Assembly (NCBI RefSeq): GCF_000014745.1
Contig: NC_008347.1
Span: 2,186,001 to 2,250,000, forward strand
DNA from: Maricaulis maris MCS10
GTDB lineage: Bacteria > Pseudomonadota > Alphaproteobacteria > Caulobacterales > Maricaulaceae
Length of the DNA: 64,000 nucleotides
Direction of reading: 5' to 3'
Below, piece after piece: positions 1 to 9,012 of the stretch (within the stretch, counting starts at the first letter, position 1; every line of letters begins with the position of its first letter). The notes beneath the pieces were generated by a model, which had not been told where the DNA came from, did not search any database, and saw only the letters and a program-made list of their open reading frames with translations. Made by a program: the position numbers and the translations under genes.

Positions 1-803
1 AATACCAGCGCTTCATAGGGGTCGAGGCCGAGCACACGCATGGCGTCGATTTCCTGTTGCATCTTCATCGCCCCGATCGAGGCGGTGAAGGCACTGTCGG
101 AACGGGCCGCCAGCATGATCGCGGTAATCAAGACACCGAACTCGCGCAGGACGGCGAGGCCGACCAGGTCGACCGTAAACACGGACGCGCCGAAGCTCTG
201 CAACAATGTGGCACCCATATAGGCAACCACAGCGCCGATGAAGAAGGTCAGGGTGGCCACAATCGGCAGCGCATTCACGCCCACCTCTTCCATGGCCCAG
301 ACCGTCGGGGTCAGACGAAAACGCCAGGGCTGGATGAAGCAACTCAAGCCGGTGGTCAGAGTTTTGCCAAAGAAGGCGAAGGTGTCGACGGCTTCCTGAT
401 AGGCGACTTCAATCCCTGCCCCTAGCCTGGCGAGCGCCTTGATAAAGCCGAAGGTCGGGACTTCGTCCGGACCGCAGACCTGGGTCCGCATCCGGACTTC
501 CTCGATCAGACGCCTGACCGTGCGATGTTGGCCGACAAAATGGAAATCCGCATCTGGCGTGGGGCACTTGCGGGTTGCCCGGCCCAGCAAGTAGGCGCCC
601 GCTGTATCGACACGTCCCAGATGGCTGACATCCACGACGATACTGCACGGGTCGGCGCTGGCCTCGACGGCGCGTATGGCGTTGTCGTGACGGCCGATCG
701 TATCGATGACCCAATCACCATGGGGCTCAAGGATCGTGCGCTCGCCTTCCTCGCGCACAACCAGCTCCGCTCTCGCCGGCGATTCGTCCCGCATTCCCCT
801 CAT
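1..803 (-). CDS. STAS-fused MlaE-type ABC transporter permease, 3' part cut by window edge
   Basis: Partial gene; its 3' end lies beyond base 1. The visible 267 residues start with a STAS-like domain (about 1-100; GRVDTAGAYLL is the anti-sigma-antagonist-type core) followed by the MlaE/DUF140 permease domain, with hydrophobic segments from about residue 150 and the conserved stretch LREFGVLITAIMLAARSDSA near 215. This family forms the inner-membrane permease of ABC systems that move phospholipid between inner and outer membranes; N-terminal STAS fusions are common in alphaproteobacteria. The ATPase and MCE genes would be expected further left. The ATG at 803 is used; an in-frame ATG at 794 is an alternative. 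The MFS gene upstream on the same strand ends 10 bases before it, so the two are probably co-transcribed. Family is secure; substrate is inferred. Confidence 0.87.
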   Translation of the reverse strand, partial: MRGMRDESPARAELVVREEGERTILEPHGDWVIDTIGRHDNAIRAVEASADPCSIVVDVSHLGRVDTAGAYLLGRATRKCPTPDADFHFVGQHRTVRRLIEEVRMRTQVCGPDEVPTFGFIKALARLGAGIEVAYQEAVDTFAFFGKTLTTGLSCFIQPWRFRLTPTVWAMEEVGVNALPIVATLTFFIGAVVAYMGATLLQSFGASVFTVDLVGLAVLREFGVLITAIMLAARSDSAFTASIGAMKMQQEIDAMRVLGLDPYEALV

Positions 804-813
804 CGCTTCGATC

Positions 814-1986
814 CTAATCGATATTTTCCCGACGCGGGAGTAAAGAAACACGACGCAACAAGACGGCTGCAGCGAGCCCGAGCAGGCCCGGCACCATCAT
901 GAAAGCGAAGCCGCCAACGCCAAACCGGGCATAGGCATAGCCGGACAGGGTCGACACCGCTGCCAGTACAATGCCGCCCGAAAGGGCTGAATTGAGGCCT
1001 TGCGACAAGGCCGTCTGATCGTCCGGCATGTCATTGGCCGTAAAGCGCAGGAAGCCGACATAGGTCGCGGCAAAGGTCAGGGCGTGCAATGCCTGCAGGG
1101 GGAAGAGTGCCCACAAGGGCGGGGACAGGGCTGTCAGCCCCCAGCGCAGCAATGATGCCAGGCCACCGATGATCATCAGGTTTGCGGGGCTGAGCCGCCC
1201 CAGCCAACCACGACCTGACAGCCACAGAAAGGCGATCTCGAAAGCGACCGCGAAGGCCCAGAGCGTGCCGACCATGGCGCCACTGATCCCCTGAGCGGTC
1301 CAGGCATTGGCGGAAACGACATAGTAAAATCCATGGCCGGCCTGGATCAGGGCCGAGGCGGCCAGTGCCAGACCAAGCGGCCCCGCCAGCATGCGCGCCA
1401 GACGCGACCACTCGTCGGGCCGGGGAATATGGGCAGTCGGGCGGTGTCCCGGCGGCAGCCAGGCCGCCGCAAGGGCCATCAGACCGCCGGCGATAATCAT
1501 CCAGGCCAGCACGCTTTCCGTGCCGAGCCGGTCGATCAGAGCGCCGGCGCTGAAATTGGCGACGATGAAAAGGGCCGAACCGAAGGCCCGCACCGGTCCG
1601 AACTCGAAAGTGTGGTCGCGCGCGGCCCGGATCGCGAAGGCGTCGGTGACGGGGATCTGGCCAAAGACCAGCGCCCCGGCCGCAAAGGACAGGACCAGCA
1701 GGATCCACGGTGTCGAGACAGGCAGATGCAAGGCGAAGACGATCACGCTGCCGATAGCGAAAGCCAGGATCGGGTCGCGGTGACGCACCGCACGATCGGC
1801 CCAGCGCGCACCGATCGGCGAGACCAGCGTTCGCCCGATCATTCCGGCCGCCAGTATCCAGCCAATCCATTCCGGCGACAGGCCGCGCCCGTCGAGCCAA
1901 CGCGGAAAATAGGGCAGAAACGCCCCGAACATCAGATAGAAGGCGCCATAATAAGTCGCAAAGCGCAGGGCTGTCGGTTTGACCAT
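814..1986 (-). CDS. MFS transporter, HcaT/phenylpropionate-permease-like
   Basis: 390-residue integral membrane protein with about 12 hydrophobic segments. The N-terminus (ATYYGAFYLMFGAFLPYFPR) and the loop GARWADR after TM2 are typical of the MFS_1-like group that contains E. coli HcaT and nucleoside permeases. These are secondary transporters of the inner membrane, usually proton symporters; the substrate cannot be read from the sequence. The start is taken at the ATG at 1986; a GTG one codon upstream (1989) is possible. It ends 10 bases before the STAS-permease gene on the same strand, suggesting one transcript. It diverges from the glycosyltransferase gene. Confidence 0.85.
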   Translation of the reverse strand: MVKPTALRFATYYGAFYLMFGAFLPYFPRWLDGRGLSPEWIGWILAAGMIGRTLVSPIGARWADRAVRHRDPILAFAIGSVIVFALHLPVSTPWILLVLSFAAGALVFGQIPVTDAFAIRAARDHTFEFGPVRAFGSALFIVANFSAGALIDRLGTESVLAWMIIAGGLMALAAAWLPPGHRPTAHIPRPDEWSRLARMLAGPLGLALAASALIQAGHGFYYVVSANAWTAQGISGAMVGTLWAFAVAFEIAFLWLSGRGWLGRLSPANLMIIGGLASLLRWGLTALSPPLWALFPLQALHALTFAATYVGFLRFTANDMPDDQTALSQGLNSALSGGIVLAAVSTLSGYAYARFGVGGFAFMMVPGLLGLAAAVLLRRVSLLPRRENID

Positions 1987-2132
1987 CACTCAATCCTGTC
2001 GCTCCGGGCGCGTGGAAATTGCCGACCCGACGCATCTCCGCATCGCCGTAATTTCGCGACACGACCCGCTTGGCGAACAATGTTCACTTCTATAGGTTCG
2101 CCACTCAATTGCCACCGCCGGAATCACGCGTC

Positions 2133-3428
2133 ATGGACGGACATACCCTTGTTTCCACAAGGATGGAAAAGGAGAGTGACGTTACGCCGGTGCGGCCGCT
2201 GCGCGTGCTCGTCACAGGCTATCGCTCGCACCCCCATGTCGGTGGACAGGGCGTTTATCTGCGCGAGCTCACACGGGCGCTGAAGGCTCTGGGGCATGAT
2301 GTCTCGGTCGCATCCGGCCCGCCCTATCCCGAGCTGGACGATGGCATCCCCCTGCATGAACTGCCATCTCTCGACCTGTTTGCCGAGGACAATGCCTTTC
2401 TGGCCTTCCGTCCGCGTTATCTGAAATCCTGGTCGGACCTGTCGGAATGGCTGGCCCACAATTCCGGGGCCTTCGGGGAGTTGTACGCTTTCGGGCGCCG
2501 TCTCGACCGTTTCCTGACCCGGCATGAGGGCGACTTCGATGTCATCCACGACAATCAGACACTGGCGGCGCCGATGGTCCGCATCAATGCGCGCATTCCG
2601 GTGATCACCACCCTTCACCACCCCATTGCCATTGATCGCGACTATGCCATTGCTGCCGGTCGCAAATGGTGGGAGCGCCTTTTGACCCGGCGCTGGTATC
2701 GCTTCATCGGCATGCAGGCGAAGACCGCTCGCGCTCTTCCACGGCATCTTGCGGTTTCTGACGCCGCTCGCCGGACCCATGCCGAACGCTATGGCGTCGA
2801 TGCGGGCCGCGTCCGGGTTGCTTTCAACGGCCTCGACCACGACACCTTCCGGCCAGACTCGTCGATACAGCGCGAAGCGGGCCTGATCGTGACCACAGCC
2901 AGTGCTGACGTTCCGATCAAAGGCCTGGACGTTCTCATCGAAGCCCTTGGCCGTGTCGCGGCAGCCAGACCCGCCGCCCGCCTGCACATCATCGGCACCC
3001 TGCGTGACGGCCCGGCCAAGCGCATGCTGGCCTCGCATGGACTGTCCGACCGGGTGACGACCTCATCTGATCTCAGCCGTGATGAAGTCGCGAACCTATA
3101 CCGTCGCGCCCATATCGTTGCCTGCCCGGCTCGCTTTGAAGGCTTCGGCTTTCCCGCCGCCGAGGCCATGGCCTGCGGCGCGGCCGTGGTTGCCAGCGAT
3201 GGCGGTGCCCTGCCGGAAGTGGTTGGCGATGCCGGTCTGGTCTCTCCGGCCGGAGATGCCGACGCCATGGCCGGGAATATTGCCCGCCTCCTCGATAGCC
3301 CGGACGTCGCTGCGCGGCTGGGCGAAAGGGCCGCCGAACGGGCCCGGGCCGAGTTTTGCTGGTCCAAACACGCGCTGGCCGCCTCCCACCTCTATGTCGA
3401 AGCGCTCTCGGAACAGGGCAGGACCTGA
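2133..3428 (+). CDS. GT4-family glycosyltransferase
   Basis: GT-B fold glycosyltransferase of family GT4. Seen: an N-terminal Rossmann start with a glycine-rich loop (RVLVTGYRSHPHVGGQG) and the C-terminal EX7E-type motif ARFEGFGFPAAEAMACG, followed by GGALPEVVGDAG, which binds the sugar nucleotide. It transfers a sugar from a nucleotide donor to an unknown acceptor. Start is uncertain: ATG at 2133 is listed, ATG at 2163 is close to the first conserved strand, and neither has a convincing ribosome binding site. Three bases separate it from the methyltransferase gene, and that gene overlaps the toroid protein gene, so the three form an operon, probably for modifying a lipid or a surface or secondary metabolite. 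Confidence 0.9.
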   Translation: MDGHTLVSTRMEKESDVTPVRPLRVLVTGYRSHPHVGGQGVYLRELTRALKALGHDVSVASGPPYPELDDGIPLHELPSLDLFAEDNAFLAFRPRYLKSWSDLSEWLAHNSGAFGELYAFGRRLDRFLTRHEGDFDVIHDNQTLAAPMVRINARIPVITTLHHPIAIDRDYAIAAGRKWWERLLTRRWYRFIGMQAKTARALPRHLAVSDAARRTHAERYGVDAGRVRVAFNGLDHDTFRPDSSIQREAGLIVTTASADVPIKGLDVLIEALGRVAAARPAARLHIIGTLRDGPAKRMLASHGLSDRVTTSSDLSRDEVANLYRRAHIVACPARFEGFGFPAAEAMACGAAVVASDGGALPEVVGDAGLVSPAGDADAMAGNIARLLDSPDVAARLGERAAERARAEFCWSKHALAASHLYVEALSEQGRT

Positions 3429-3431
3429 TCG

Positions 3432-4151
3432 ATGCAAACCATCCAGATCGACAGCCTGGCGCTGGAGCCCGGCATGCGCGTCCTCGACCTGGGCTGCGGC
3501 CAGGGCCGGCACTTGCATGGTCTCTACTGGAACGAGACACCGGTCACGGCGGTTGGCCTGGACCTGAGTTATGAGGACGTCTGCATCGCGCTCGACAAAT
3601 TCTTCGAACTGCCGCCGCCCGAGCCAGCCTCGGACCAGCGCGGCGCGGTCCTGACGGCGGGGACCGGCGAACACCTTCCTTTCCCCGACAATACATTTGA
3701 CCGGGTCATCTGCTCGGAAGTCCTGGAACATGTGCCGGATCCCGAGCGATTCCTGACCGAAATCAGACGGGTGTTGAAGCCCGACGGCATATTCGCCGCC
3801 TCCGTGCCTCGCTACTGGCCCGAAACAATCTGCTGGTGGCTGTCCTTCGGCTACCAGAACTCACCAGGCGGCCATGTCCGCATCTTCAAGCCTCATGCCT
3901 TGCGGCATGATGTCGAAAAGCAGGGGTTCCGCCGCTTCCGCCGCCACTGGGCCCATGCCCTGCACAGCCCATATTGGTGGCTGCGCTGCGCGTTCTGGGA
4001 AACACAGGAAGAGAACCGCCTGGTCGCGCTCTATCGCCGCTTCCTGGAATGGGACCTGATCAAGCGCCCCTGGCTGACACGGGCAATGGAATGGCTCCTT
4101 GATCCGGTCATGGGCAAATCGGTCGTGATGTATTTCAGGAAGACGAGCTGA
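3432..4151 (+). CDS. class I SAM-dependent methyltransferase
   Basis: 239-residue protein with the Rossmann SAM-binding motif I MRVLDLGCGQGRH at residues about 15-27, motif II region near LTAGTGEHLPFPDNTFDRVI, and post-motif EVLEHVPDPERFLTEIRRVL, as in UbiE/Methyltransf_11 proteins. It methylates an O, N or C atom of a small molecule or lipid; the substrate is unknown. It has no signal peptide, so it is cytoplasmic. It begins 3 bases after the glycosyltransferase stop, and its own stop overlaps the start of the next gene by one base, so expression is probably translationally coupled. Confidence 0.9.
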   Translation: MQTIQIDSLALEPGMRVLDLGCGQGRHLHGLYWNETPVTAVGLDLSYEDVCIALDKFFELPPPEPASDQRGAVLTAGTGEHLPFPDNTFDRVICSEVLEHVPDPERFLTEIRRVLKPDGIFAASVPRYWPETICWWLSFGYQNSPGGHVRIFKPHALRHDVEKQGFRRFRRHWAHALHSPYWWLRCAFWETQEENRLVALYRRFLEWDLIKRPWLTRAMEWLLDPVMGKSVVMYFRKTS

Positions 4152-5248
4152 TGAGCCCCTCCGTCGACATCAAGGCCTGCGCCGACCACATCACCTCCCT
4201 GCAACGCAGTGACGGCACCATCCCGTGGATCGAGGCCGGAGTCTGGGACGCCTGGAACCATGGTGAAGCGACCATGGGACTGGCCATTGCCGGGCGCGAG
4301 GCGGAAACGCTCAAAGCCCTCACCGCGCTGATGGACCGGCAGGAAGGTGATGGCGGCTGGACCGGCGACCTTGGCGCCTCGGTGCCGCTCGATGATGCCA
4401 ACAGGCACCTTGTCCCGGGAACCCCGAAAACCGCCCGCGACACCAATTTCACCGGCTATGTCGCGGTCACCGTGCTGCGCAGCCTGTCGTCCCTGAACAG
4501 GCTCGACACCCTGCCGCGCTATTGGCCGATGATCGAACGGGCGATGGCCTTCATCCTCGAGCACCAGACCCCGCACGGCGATGTGGTGTGGCGGGCCCGC
4601 GGCGACGAGCAGACGCTGACCGAAATCGACAGTCTGCGCGCCGGCAATGCCAGTCTCTACAAGGCACTTGAGTGCGCCTGCCTGATCGGCCGGCGGTTGG
4701 GCAAACCGATCGATGCCTGGGTCGAAGCCCGCCGGCGCATCGGCGCGGCCCTGCGCGAGAATGATGCCCGCTTCGACCGCAAGGGCACGGACCGGCGCGG
4801 CTTTGCCATGGACTGGTATTATCCGGTGCTGGCCGGCGTCCTGCCGACCGATGTCGGACGCGCCCGCCTCTATGCACGCTGGACCGAGTTCGTCGAACCC
4901 GGTCTGGGCTGCCGCTGCGTCTCCGATCAGCCCTGGGTCACTGCCGCGGAAACCGCCGAGCTGGCCCTCGCCTGTCAGGCGGTCGGCCAGACACGGCAGG
5001 CCCATGAACTGATTGCCAACCTGGCGCCACTCGTCGCCCGCGACGGCGGCTACTGGATGGGATGGCAGTTCGAAGAGTCGATCATCTGGCCACGCGAGCG
5101 ACCCTCCTGGACATCAGGCGCGCTGATCATGGCCGCGGATGCGATCGACAATCTGACCAAGGGCAGCGACCTGCTGGTCAAGAACCACCTGCCGGAATAC
5201 CCGGCCGCTAAAAGCGCCGCAAAACTTCCAGCGTTCCTGTACGCCTGA
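4151..5248 (+). CDS. prenyltransferase/squalene-cyclase-like alpha-alpha toroid protein
   Basis: 365-residue protein with the helical-repeat look of the terpenoid cyclase/prenyltransferase toroid fold. Seen: DRQEGDGGWTGDL near residue 60 resembles a QW-type repeat, and DGGYWMGWQFEESIIWPRER near 300 resembles another. I do not find a DXDD acid motif as in squalene-hopene cyclase, so a class II cyclase reaction cannot be assumed; it may bind or modify an isoprenoid lipid or be non-catalytic. No signal peptide or membrane segment is obvious. It is coupled to the methyltransferase upstream (TGATG) and its last 41 bases overlap the 3' end of a convergent methyltransferase gene. Similar gene trios occur in other phyla without an assigned product, as far as I know. 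Confidence 0.75.
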   Translation: MSPSVDIKACADHITSLQRSDGTIPWIEAGVWDAWNHGEATMGLAIAGREAETLKALTALMDRQEGDGGWTGDLGASVPLDDANRHLVPGTPKTARDTNFTGYVAVTVLRSLSSLNRLDTLPRYWPMIERAMAFILEHQTPHGDVVWRARGDEQTLTEIDSLRAGNASLYKALECACLIGRRLGKPIDAWVEARRRIGAALRENDARFDRKGTDRRGFAMDWYYPVLAGVLPTDVGRARLYARWTEFVEPGLGCRCVSDQPWVTAAETAELALACQAVGQTRQAHELIANLAPLVARDGGYWMGWQFEESIIWPRERPSWTSGALIMAADAIDNLTKGSDLLVKNHLPEYPAAKSAAKLPAFLYA

Positions 5249-5810
5249 CCGGTTCGAACAGGCCGGATGCGCAGGCCAGTTTCCAGATTTCATAAGGCGG
5301 CCGCCCCCCATCTTCCGGATTGGGGAAAACGTCATGGATGGCCAGGATGCCGCCAGCGACCACGCGTCCGGCCCAGCCGCGGTAATCGGCCAGCGCCGCT
5401 TCCATCGAATGCCCGCCATCTATGAAGACCATGCCGAGCGGCGTCGTCCAGTTGGCGGCGATGACGGCCGAACGACCGACCAGCGGAATCACGCAGTCTT
5501 CCAGCTCACCGCGAAACAGGGTTTCGCGCAGGGCCGGCAGGGTTTCGACAGCACCAAGCTTGGTGTTGAACAGATCGGGGTCGTGATACTCTTCGCCCGG
5601 CTGGTGTTCTTCGGAGCCACGGTGATGATCGAGCGTGTAGAGAACCGTCCCGGCCTGGCGAGCGGCCGGGCCGAGATAGAGCGCCGACTTTCCGCAATAG
5701 GAACCGATTTCCAGCACCGGGCCCAGGCGTCCGGCCTCGGCGGCCAGCTGCGCCAGCTCCTGCCCTTCCCCGGGGTCGAGGAAGCCCTTTACCTCATCCG
5801 GATGGATCAT
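5208..5810 (-). CDS. class I SAM-dependent methyltransferase (Methyltransf_24 type)
   Basis: 200-residue protein with SAM motif I LGPVLEIGSYCGKSALYLG at about residues 30-48, an acidic loop TLDHHRGSEEHQPGEEYH after strand 2, and GMVFIDGGHSMEAALADYRG, matching the Methyltransf_24 group in which Asp-Gly-Gly-His-Ser follows strand 4. Some members modify sugars or natural products; the substrate here is unknown. The ATG overlaps the stop of the lipoprotein gene upstream by one base (TGATG on the minus strand), so the two are coupled. Its 3' end overlaps the 3' end of the toroid-protein gene by 41 bases, an unusually long convergent overlap. Confidence 0.87.
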   Translation of the reverse strand: MIHPDEVKGFLDPGEGQELAQLAAEAGRLGPVLEIGSYCGKSALYLGPAARQAGTVLYTLDHHRGSEEHQPGEEYHDPDLFNTKLGAVETLPALRETLFRGELEDCVIPLVGRSAVIAANWTTPLGMVFIDGGHSMEAALADYRGWAGRVVAGGILAIHDVFPNPEDGGRPPYEIWKLACASGLFEPVRRTGTLEVLRRF

Positions 5811-6466
5811 CAGGAAATCGACGGATTGCGCATCTGGCGACGCAGCTCGGCGAGTTCATCCGCCCGGTCGCGCAGATCATTGACGCGGAGCGCCAGCAGG
5901 TCGCGTTCAACGCGCAGACCCGCCAAAGCGTCTGCATCGTGAAGAGATGTCATTTCAAGAATAACAGTCTCGAACACCGATTGCGCCGTCAGGGCGTTCG
6001 CCATGGCTTGTTCTACCGAGCCCAGAGCATCGGTCACGTCACCACGGGACAGGCCGATCGTCGCCTCCAGCAATGTGCGTGACGCGGCATCTATGCCAAC
6101 GGCACCCTGCCAGACATGAATGACGTCCGCCCGCACCCGGTCCGGTGCACCCGCATCGGATAGCGTGATCGCCTGTGTGTCCAGATAGACCGTCAAGGCA
6201 TCCGGTTCATCGACGTCGGACTGGCCGGACAACTGGTTCATCCAGCGCATCGCCTGTTGCATCGAACTGGCTTCGCGAATTAGGCCGCGCATTTCGAGGT
6301 CGTCATTGAAGTGATCAACTGCCTCGTCAAGTCGACGATGGACATCGCTACCCGGCGCGCCCGGGGCGGAAAAACTGGATCCGGCAATCGAAATCGGCGC
6401 GCTGGCACAAGCGGACGCAAGACTGCAAAAACAGATGGCTAGCACGGCTCGCCCGAATGCGATCAT
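5810..6466 (-). CDS. predicted lipoprotein of unknown function
   Basis: About 218 residues. A signal peptide with a lipobox is visible at the N-terminus (LAICFCSLASAC, cleavage before the Cys), so the mature protein is probably lipid-anchored in the periplasm. The remainder is helical, with charged heptad-like stretches near the C-terminus (LRVERDLLALRVNDLRDRAD) suggesting a coiled coil. I recognise no family. The start could be the GTG at 6469 or the ATG at 6466. It is coupled to the downstream methyltransferase gene, but nothing in the sequence shows that the two functions are linked. The following 117 bases up to the divergent peptidase gene contain no evident feature. Confidence 0.75.
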   Translation of the reverse strand: MIAFGRAVLAICFCSLASACASAPISIAGSSFSAPGAPGSDVHRRLDEAVDHFNDDLEMRGLIREASSMQQAMRWMNQLSGQSDVDEPDALTVYLDTQAITLSDAGAPDRVRADVIHVWQGAVGIDAASRTLLEATIGLSRGDVTDALGSVEQAMANALTAQSVFETVILEMTSLHDADALAGLRVERDLLALRVNDLRDRADELAELRRQMRNPSIS

Positions 6467-6583
6467 CACACAGCGTTTCCCAAGATCAATAGTCTGCCCA
6501 AACCGTTGATGACGATATAGGCTGAAGGGTCGCTAGGCTATGGTTTATTGTGTTTATCACTGGCTAACGGCACAGTATTCGAC

Positions 6584-7549
6584 ATGGATGCTTCCTACTC
6601 ACGCCGCCTGCTCTATCCGCCGATCCGGCCCTTGCAGGCCTCGCGATTGGCGGTCGGCAACGGACATGACCTCTACATTGAGGAGTGCGGCCGGCCGGAT
6701 GGCCTGCCAGTCGTGACCCTTCACGGCGGTCCCGGTGGCGGCGTATCGCCGGCGCTCAGACGGTTTTTCGACCCCCGGCGCTATCGTGTCATCCTGTTTG
6801 ACCAGCGCGGTTGTGGTCGTTCGACACCGCATGGCGGGCTCGAGCACAACACCACGCAGGACCTGATCGACGACATCGAGCGCATCCGCGAGGTGATGGG
6901 GATCGACAAATGGGTCGTCTTCGGCGGCTCCTGGGGAGCGACACTCGCTCTTGCCTATGCCCGTGCCCATCCGGACCGTTGCATCGGCCTGATCCTGCGC
7001 GGCATCTTCACCTGCTCCCAGCGCGAGCTGGACTGGTTTTACAAGGACGGCGCCAACATGTTGTTCCCGGATGCCTGGGAACGACTTGTCGACCCGCTCA
7101 GCCCGGAAGAGCGCGGCGACATCATCCGCGCCTATTACGAACGCCTCGCCGAGCCGGACATCATCCGCCGCCGGCCGGATGCGCTGGCCTGGGCGCGATG
7201 GGAAAGCGCCCTGATCTCGATGACCGGCGACCCGTCGGCACCGCTGGCCGATCCGGTCCGCTCGGACGCCCTCGCCCGGCTGGAAAGCCACTACTTCTTC
7301 CACAAGGGTTTCTTCCAGCGAGATGGAGAGCTGATCGAGGATGCCGAGCGCTACAATCACCTGCCCGGCGTGATCGTGCAGGGACGCTATGACGTCGTGA
7401 CTCCGCCCCAAACAGCATGGAGCCTCGCCCGGGCTTGGCCGCGAGCGAGGCTCCACATGATTGGCGATGCCGGCCATGCGGCCGGCGAGCCGGGCGTGGT
7501 CGACGCGCTGGTGCGCGCGACCGACGCCTTTGCCGACAAGTTCGCCTAG
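6584..7549 (+). CDS. pip: proline iminopeptidase
   Basis: About 321 residues, the usual length for the alpha/beta-hydrolase peptidase family S33. It removes N-terminal proline from peptides in the cytoplasm. Seen: oxyanion-hole motif HGGPGGG near residue 47, nucleophile elbow GGSWGATLAL (Ser) near 118, DQRGCGRS, and late Asp and His in QGRYDVVTPP and GDAGHAAGE, completing the catalytic triad. The ATG at 6584 is used because it matches the family N-terminus; a TTG 36 bases upstream is in frame but adds no conserved sequence. The stop overlaps the stop of the convergent transporter gene by 4 bases. Confidence 0.95.
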   Translation: MDASYSRRLLYPPIRPLQASRLAVGNGHDLYIEECGRPDGLPVVTLHGGPGGGVSPALRRFFDPRRYRVILFDQRGCGRSTPHGGLEHNTTQDLIDDIERIREVMGIDKWVVFGGSWGATLALAYARAHPDRCIGLILRGIFTCSQRELDWFYKDGANMLFPDAWERLVDPLSPEERGDIIRAYYERLAEPDIIRRRPDALAWARWESALISMTGDPSAPLADPVRSDALARLESHYFFHKGFFQRDGELIEDAERYNHLPGVIVQGRYDVVTPPQTAWSLARAWPRARLHMIGDAGHAAGEPGVVDALVRATDAFADKFA

Positions 7550-8898
7550 CCGAGGCCGAGCAGCGAACCGATATTGCCGCCGTTGAACTTGGCATCGAGG
7601 CCCAGCAACAGGATGAAGCCGATGGCCGGCGGCACGATGAACTTCACACTGAAGTGGAAGAAGGCGAACAGGCCATTGGAGGCATGGCTCAATTCGTCCC
7701 GCATCAAGGCTTTGGGAATGACCCAGCCGGTGAACACGGCGACCAGCAGGCCACCAAGCGGCAACAGGAAGCTTCCGGACAGCCAGTCGACGAAGACGCC
7801 ACCGAACTCCGATGACCACACCGCTCCGGCGCCGATCATGAAGGCGAAGAAGCCCAGCAGCCAGGCTGCGGTCGGGCGAGAGAAATCGGAGTGCTCTTCA
7901 ACGAACGCCACTGTGCCTTCCAGCAGGGAGATCGACGAGGTGATTGCGGCGATAAAGGCCAGCGCGAAGAAGGCGCCACCGATGATATTGCCGGCCGGCA
8001 TGTCGGCGAAGACAGCCGGGAGCGCCGTAAAGATCAGGCCCATGCCTGCGCCCGGGTCGATACCCACCATGAACACGATCGGGAAGATCATCAGGCCCGC
8101 GATCAGCGCCACCGCAGTATCAGCGCTGGCGATCAGGATCGAGGACGATCCGATATTCGTGTCCTTGGACAGATAGGAGCCATAGGTGATCATGATGGCA
8201 GACGCGACCGAGACCGAGAAGAAGGCCTGACCAAGCGCTGCGACGAAGGTATTGCCGGTCACCGCGGTGAAGTCAGGCGTGAACAGGTAGGTTATGGCTT
8301 CGCCGGCCGCGCCGGAGATAAGGGAGTAGATCGTCAGGCCGATGAGCATGACGAAGAAGAGCGGCATCAGGAAGGTCGCAACCTGCTCGATCCCGCCTTT
8401 CAGGCCACGCGCCACGATCAGGATGGTGATCAGCATGAAGCCGGCATGCCAGGCCAGCTGAATGAACTCACCCTGATAGAAGAGATTGGCGCCATCCGGC
8501 TGGGCAAAACCACCGGCAAAACCCGATGCCGCATAGGCCATGACCTGGCCCGCGATCACCGAATAGGTGGTCAGCACAAGGAAACCACCTGCCGTACAGA
8601 CCCAGCCGACGATCGCCCAATTGGCCGATTTGCCGGCCTCCTGGGCCATTTTCCGGGTCGAAGAGATGGCTGATTGTTGCGCGTGCCGGCCAATCGCGAT
8701 TTCCGCAATCAGGACCGGCAGGGCGAACAAGACCACGCAGCCAATATAAATCAGGACAAACGCCGAACCGCCATTTTCACCCGTCTGGAACGGGAAACGC
8801 CAGAGATTGCCGAGACCGACCGCGGAGCCAACCGCGGCAAGAATGAATGCGAAGCGCGATGACCAATGCGCGTGCTGACCGGCTGGTACTGCCGCCAT
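7546..8898 (-). CDS. sodium-dependent neurotransmitter-symporter (NSS) family transporter
   Basis: 450 residues with about 11-12 membrane segments. Seen: the NSS signature near the N-terminus, WSSRFAFILAAVGSAVGLGN, immediately followed by LWRFPFQTGENGGSAF, which lines the sodium and substrate sites in LeuT-like proteins. It imports amino acids or related amines with Na+ across the inner membrane; the substrate is not predictable. The start at 8898 is chosen because AGGGGAGA lies 4 bases upstream of it (8903-8910); an in-frame ATG at 8937 lies upstream of that ribosome site and is rejected. It is convergent with pip. Confidence 0.93.
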   Translation of the reverse strand: MAAVPAGQHAHWSSRFAFILAAVGSAVGLGNLWRFPFQTGENGGSAFVLIYIGCVVLFALPVLIAEIAIGRHAQQSAISSTRKMAQEAGKSANWAIVGWVCTAGGFLVLTTYSVIAGQVMAYAASGFAGGFAQPDGANLFYQGEFIQLAWHAGFMLITILIVARGLKGGIEQVATFLMPLFFVMLIGLTIYSLISGAAGEAITYLFTPDFTAVTGNTFVAALGQAFFSVSVASAIMITYGSYLSKDTNIGSSSILIASADTAVALIAGLMIFPIVFMVGIDPGAGMGLIFTALPAVFADMPAGNIIGGAFFALAFIAAITSSISLLEGTVAFVEEHSDFSRPTAAWLLGFFAFMIGAGAVWSSEFGGVFVDWLSGSFLLPLGGLLVAVFTGWVIPKALMRDELSHASNGLFAFFHFSVKFIVPPAIGFILLLGLDAKFNGGNIGSLLGLG

Positions 8899-9012
8899 GA
8901 GATTCTCCCCTGAAACAGGACGCGAAGGCGCGTCCACCCCTTACTGAATTGCCGCGCACACTTCCCCAACCGGACTTTCCGGTCAAGCGCGCGACGTTGC
9001 TGCACTGCGGTG

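Noticed and set aside
2078-2090. LexA-like site GAACAATGTTC before the glycosyltransferase gene
   Set aside because: Alphaproteobacterial LexA boxes are GTTC-N7-GTTC; this is a short palindrome of another form and the gene has no repair role.
5252-5270. tRNA T-loop-like string GGTTCGAA
   Set aside because: No acceptor or anticodon stems can be drawn around it, and it lies in the end of a methyltransferase gene.
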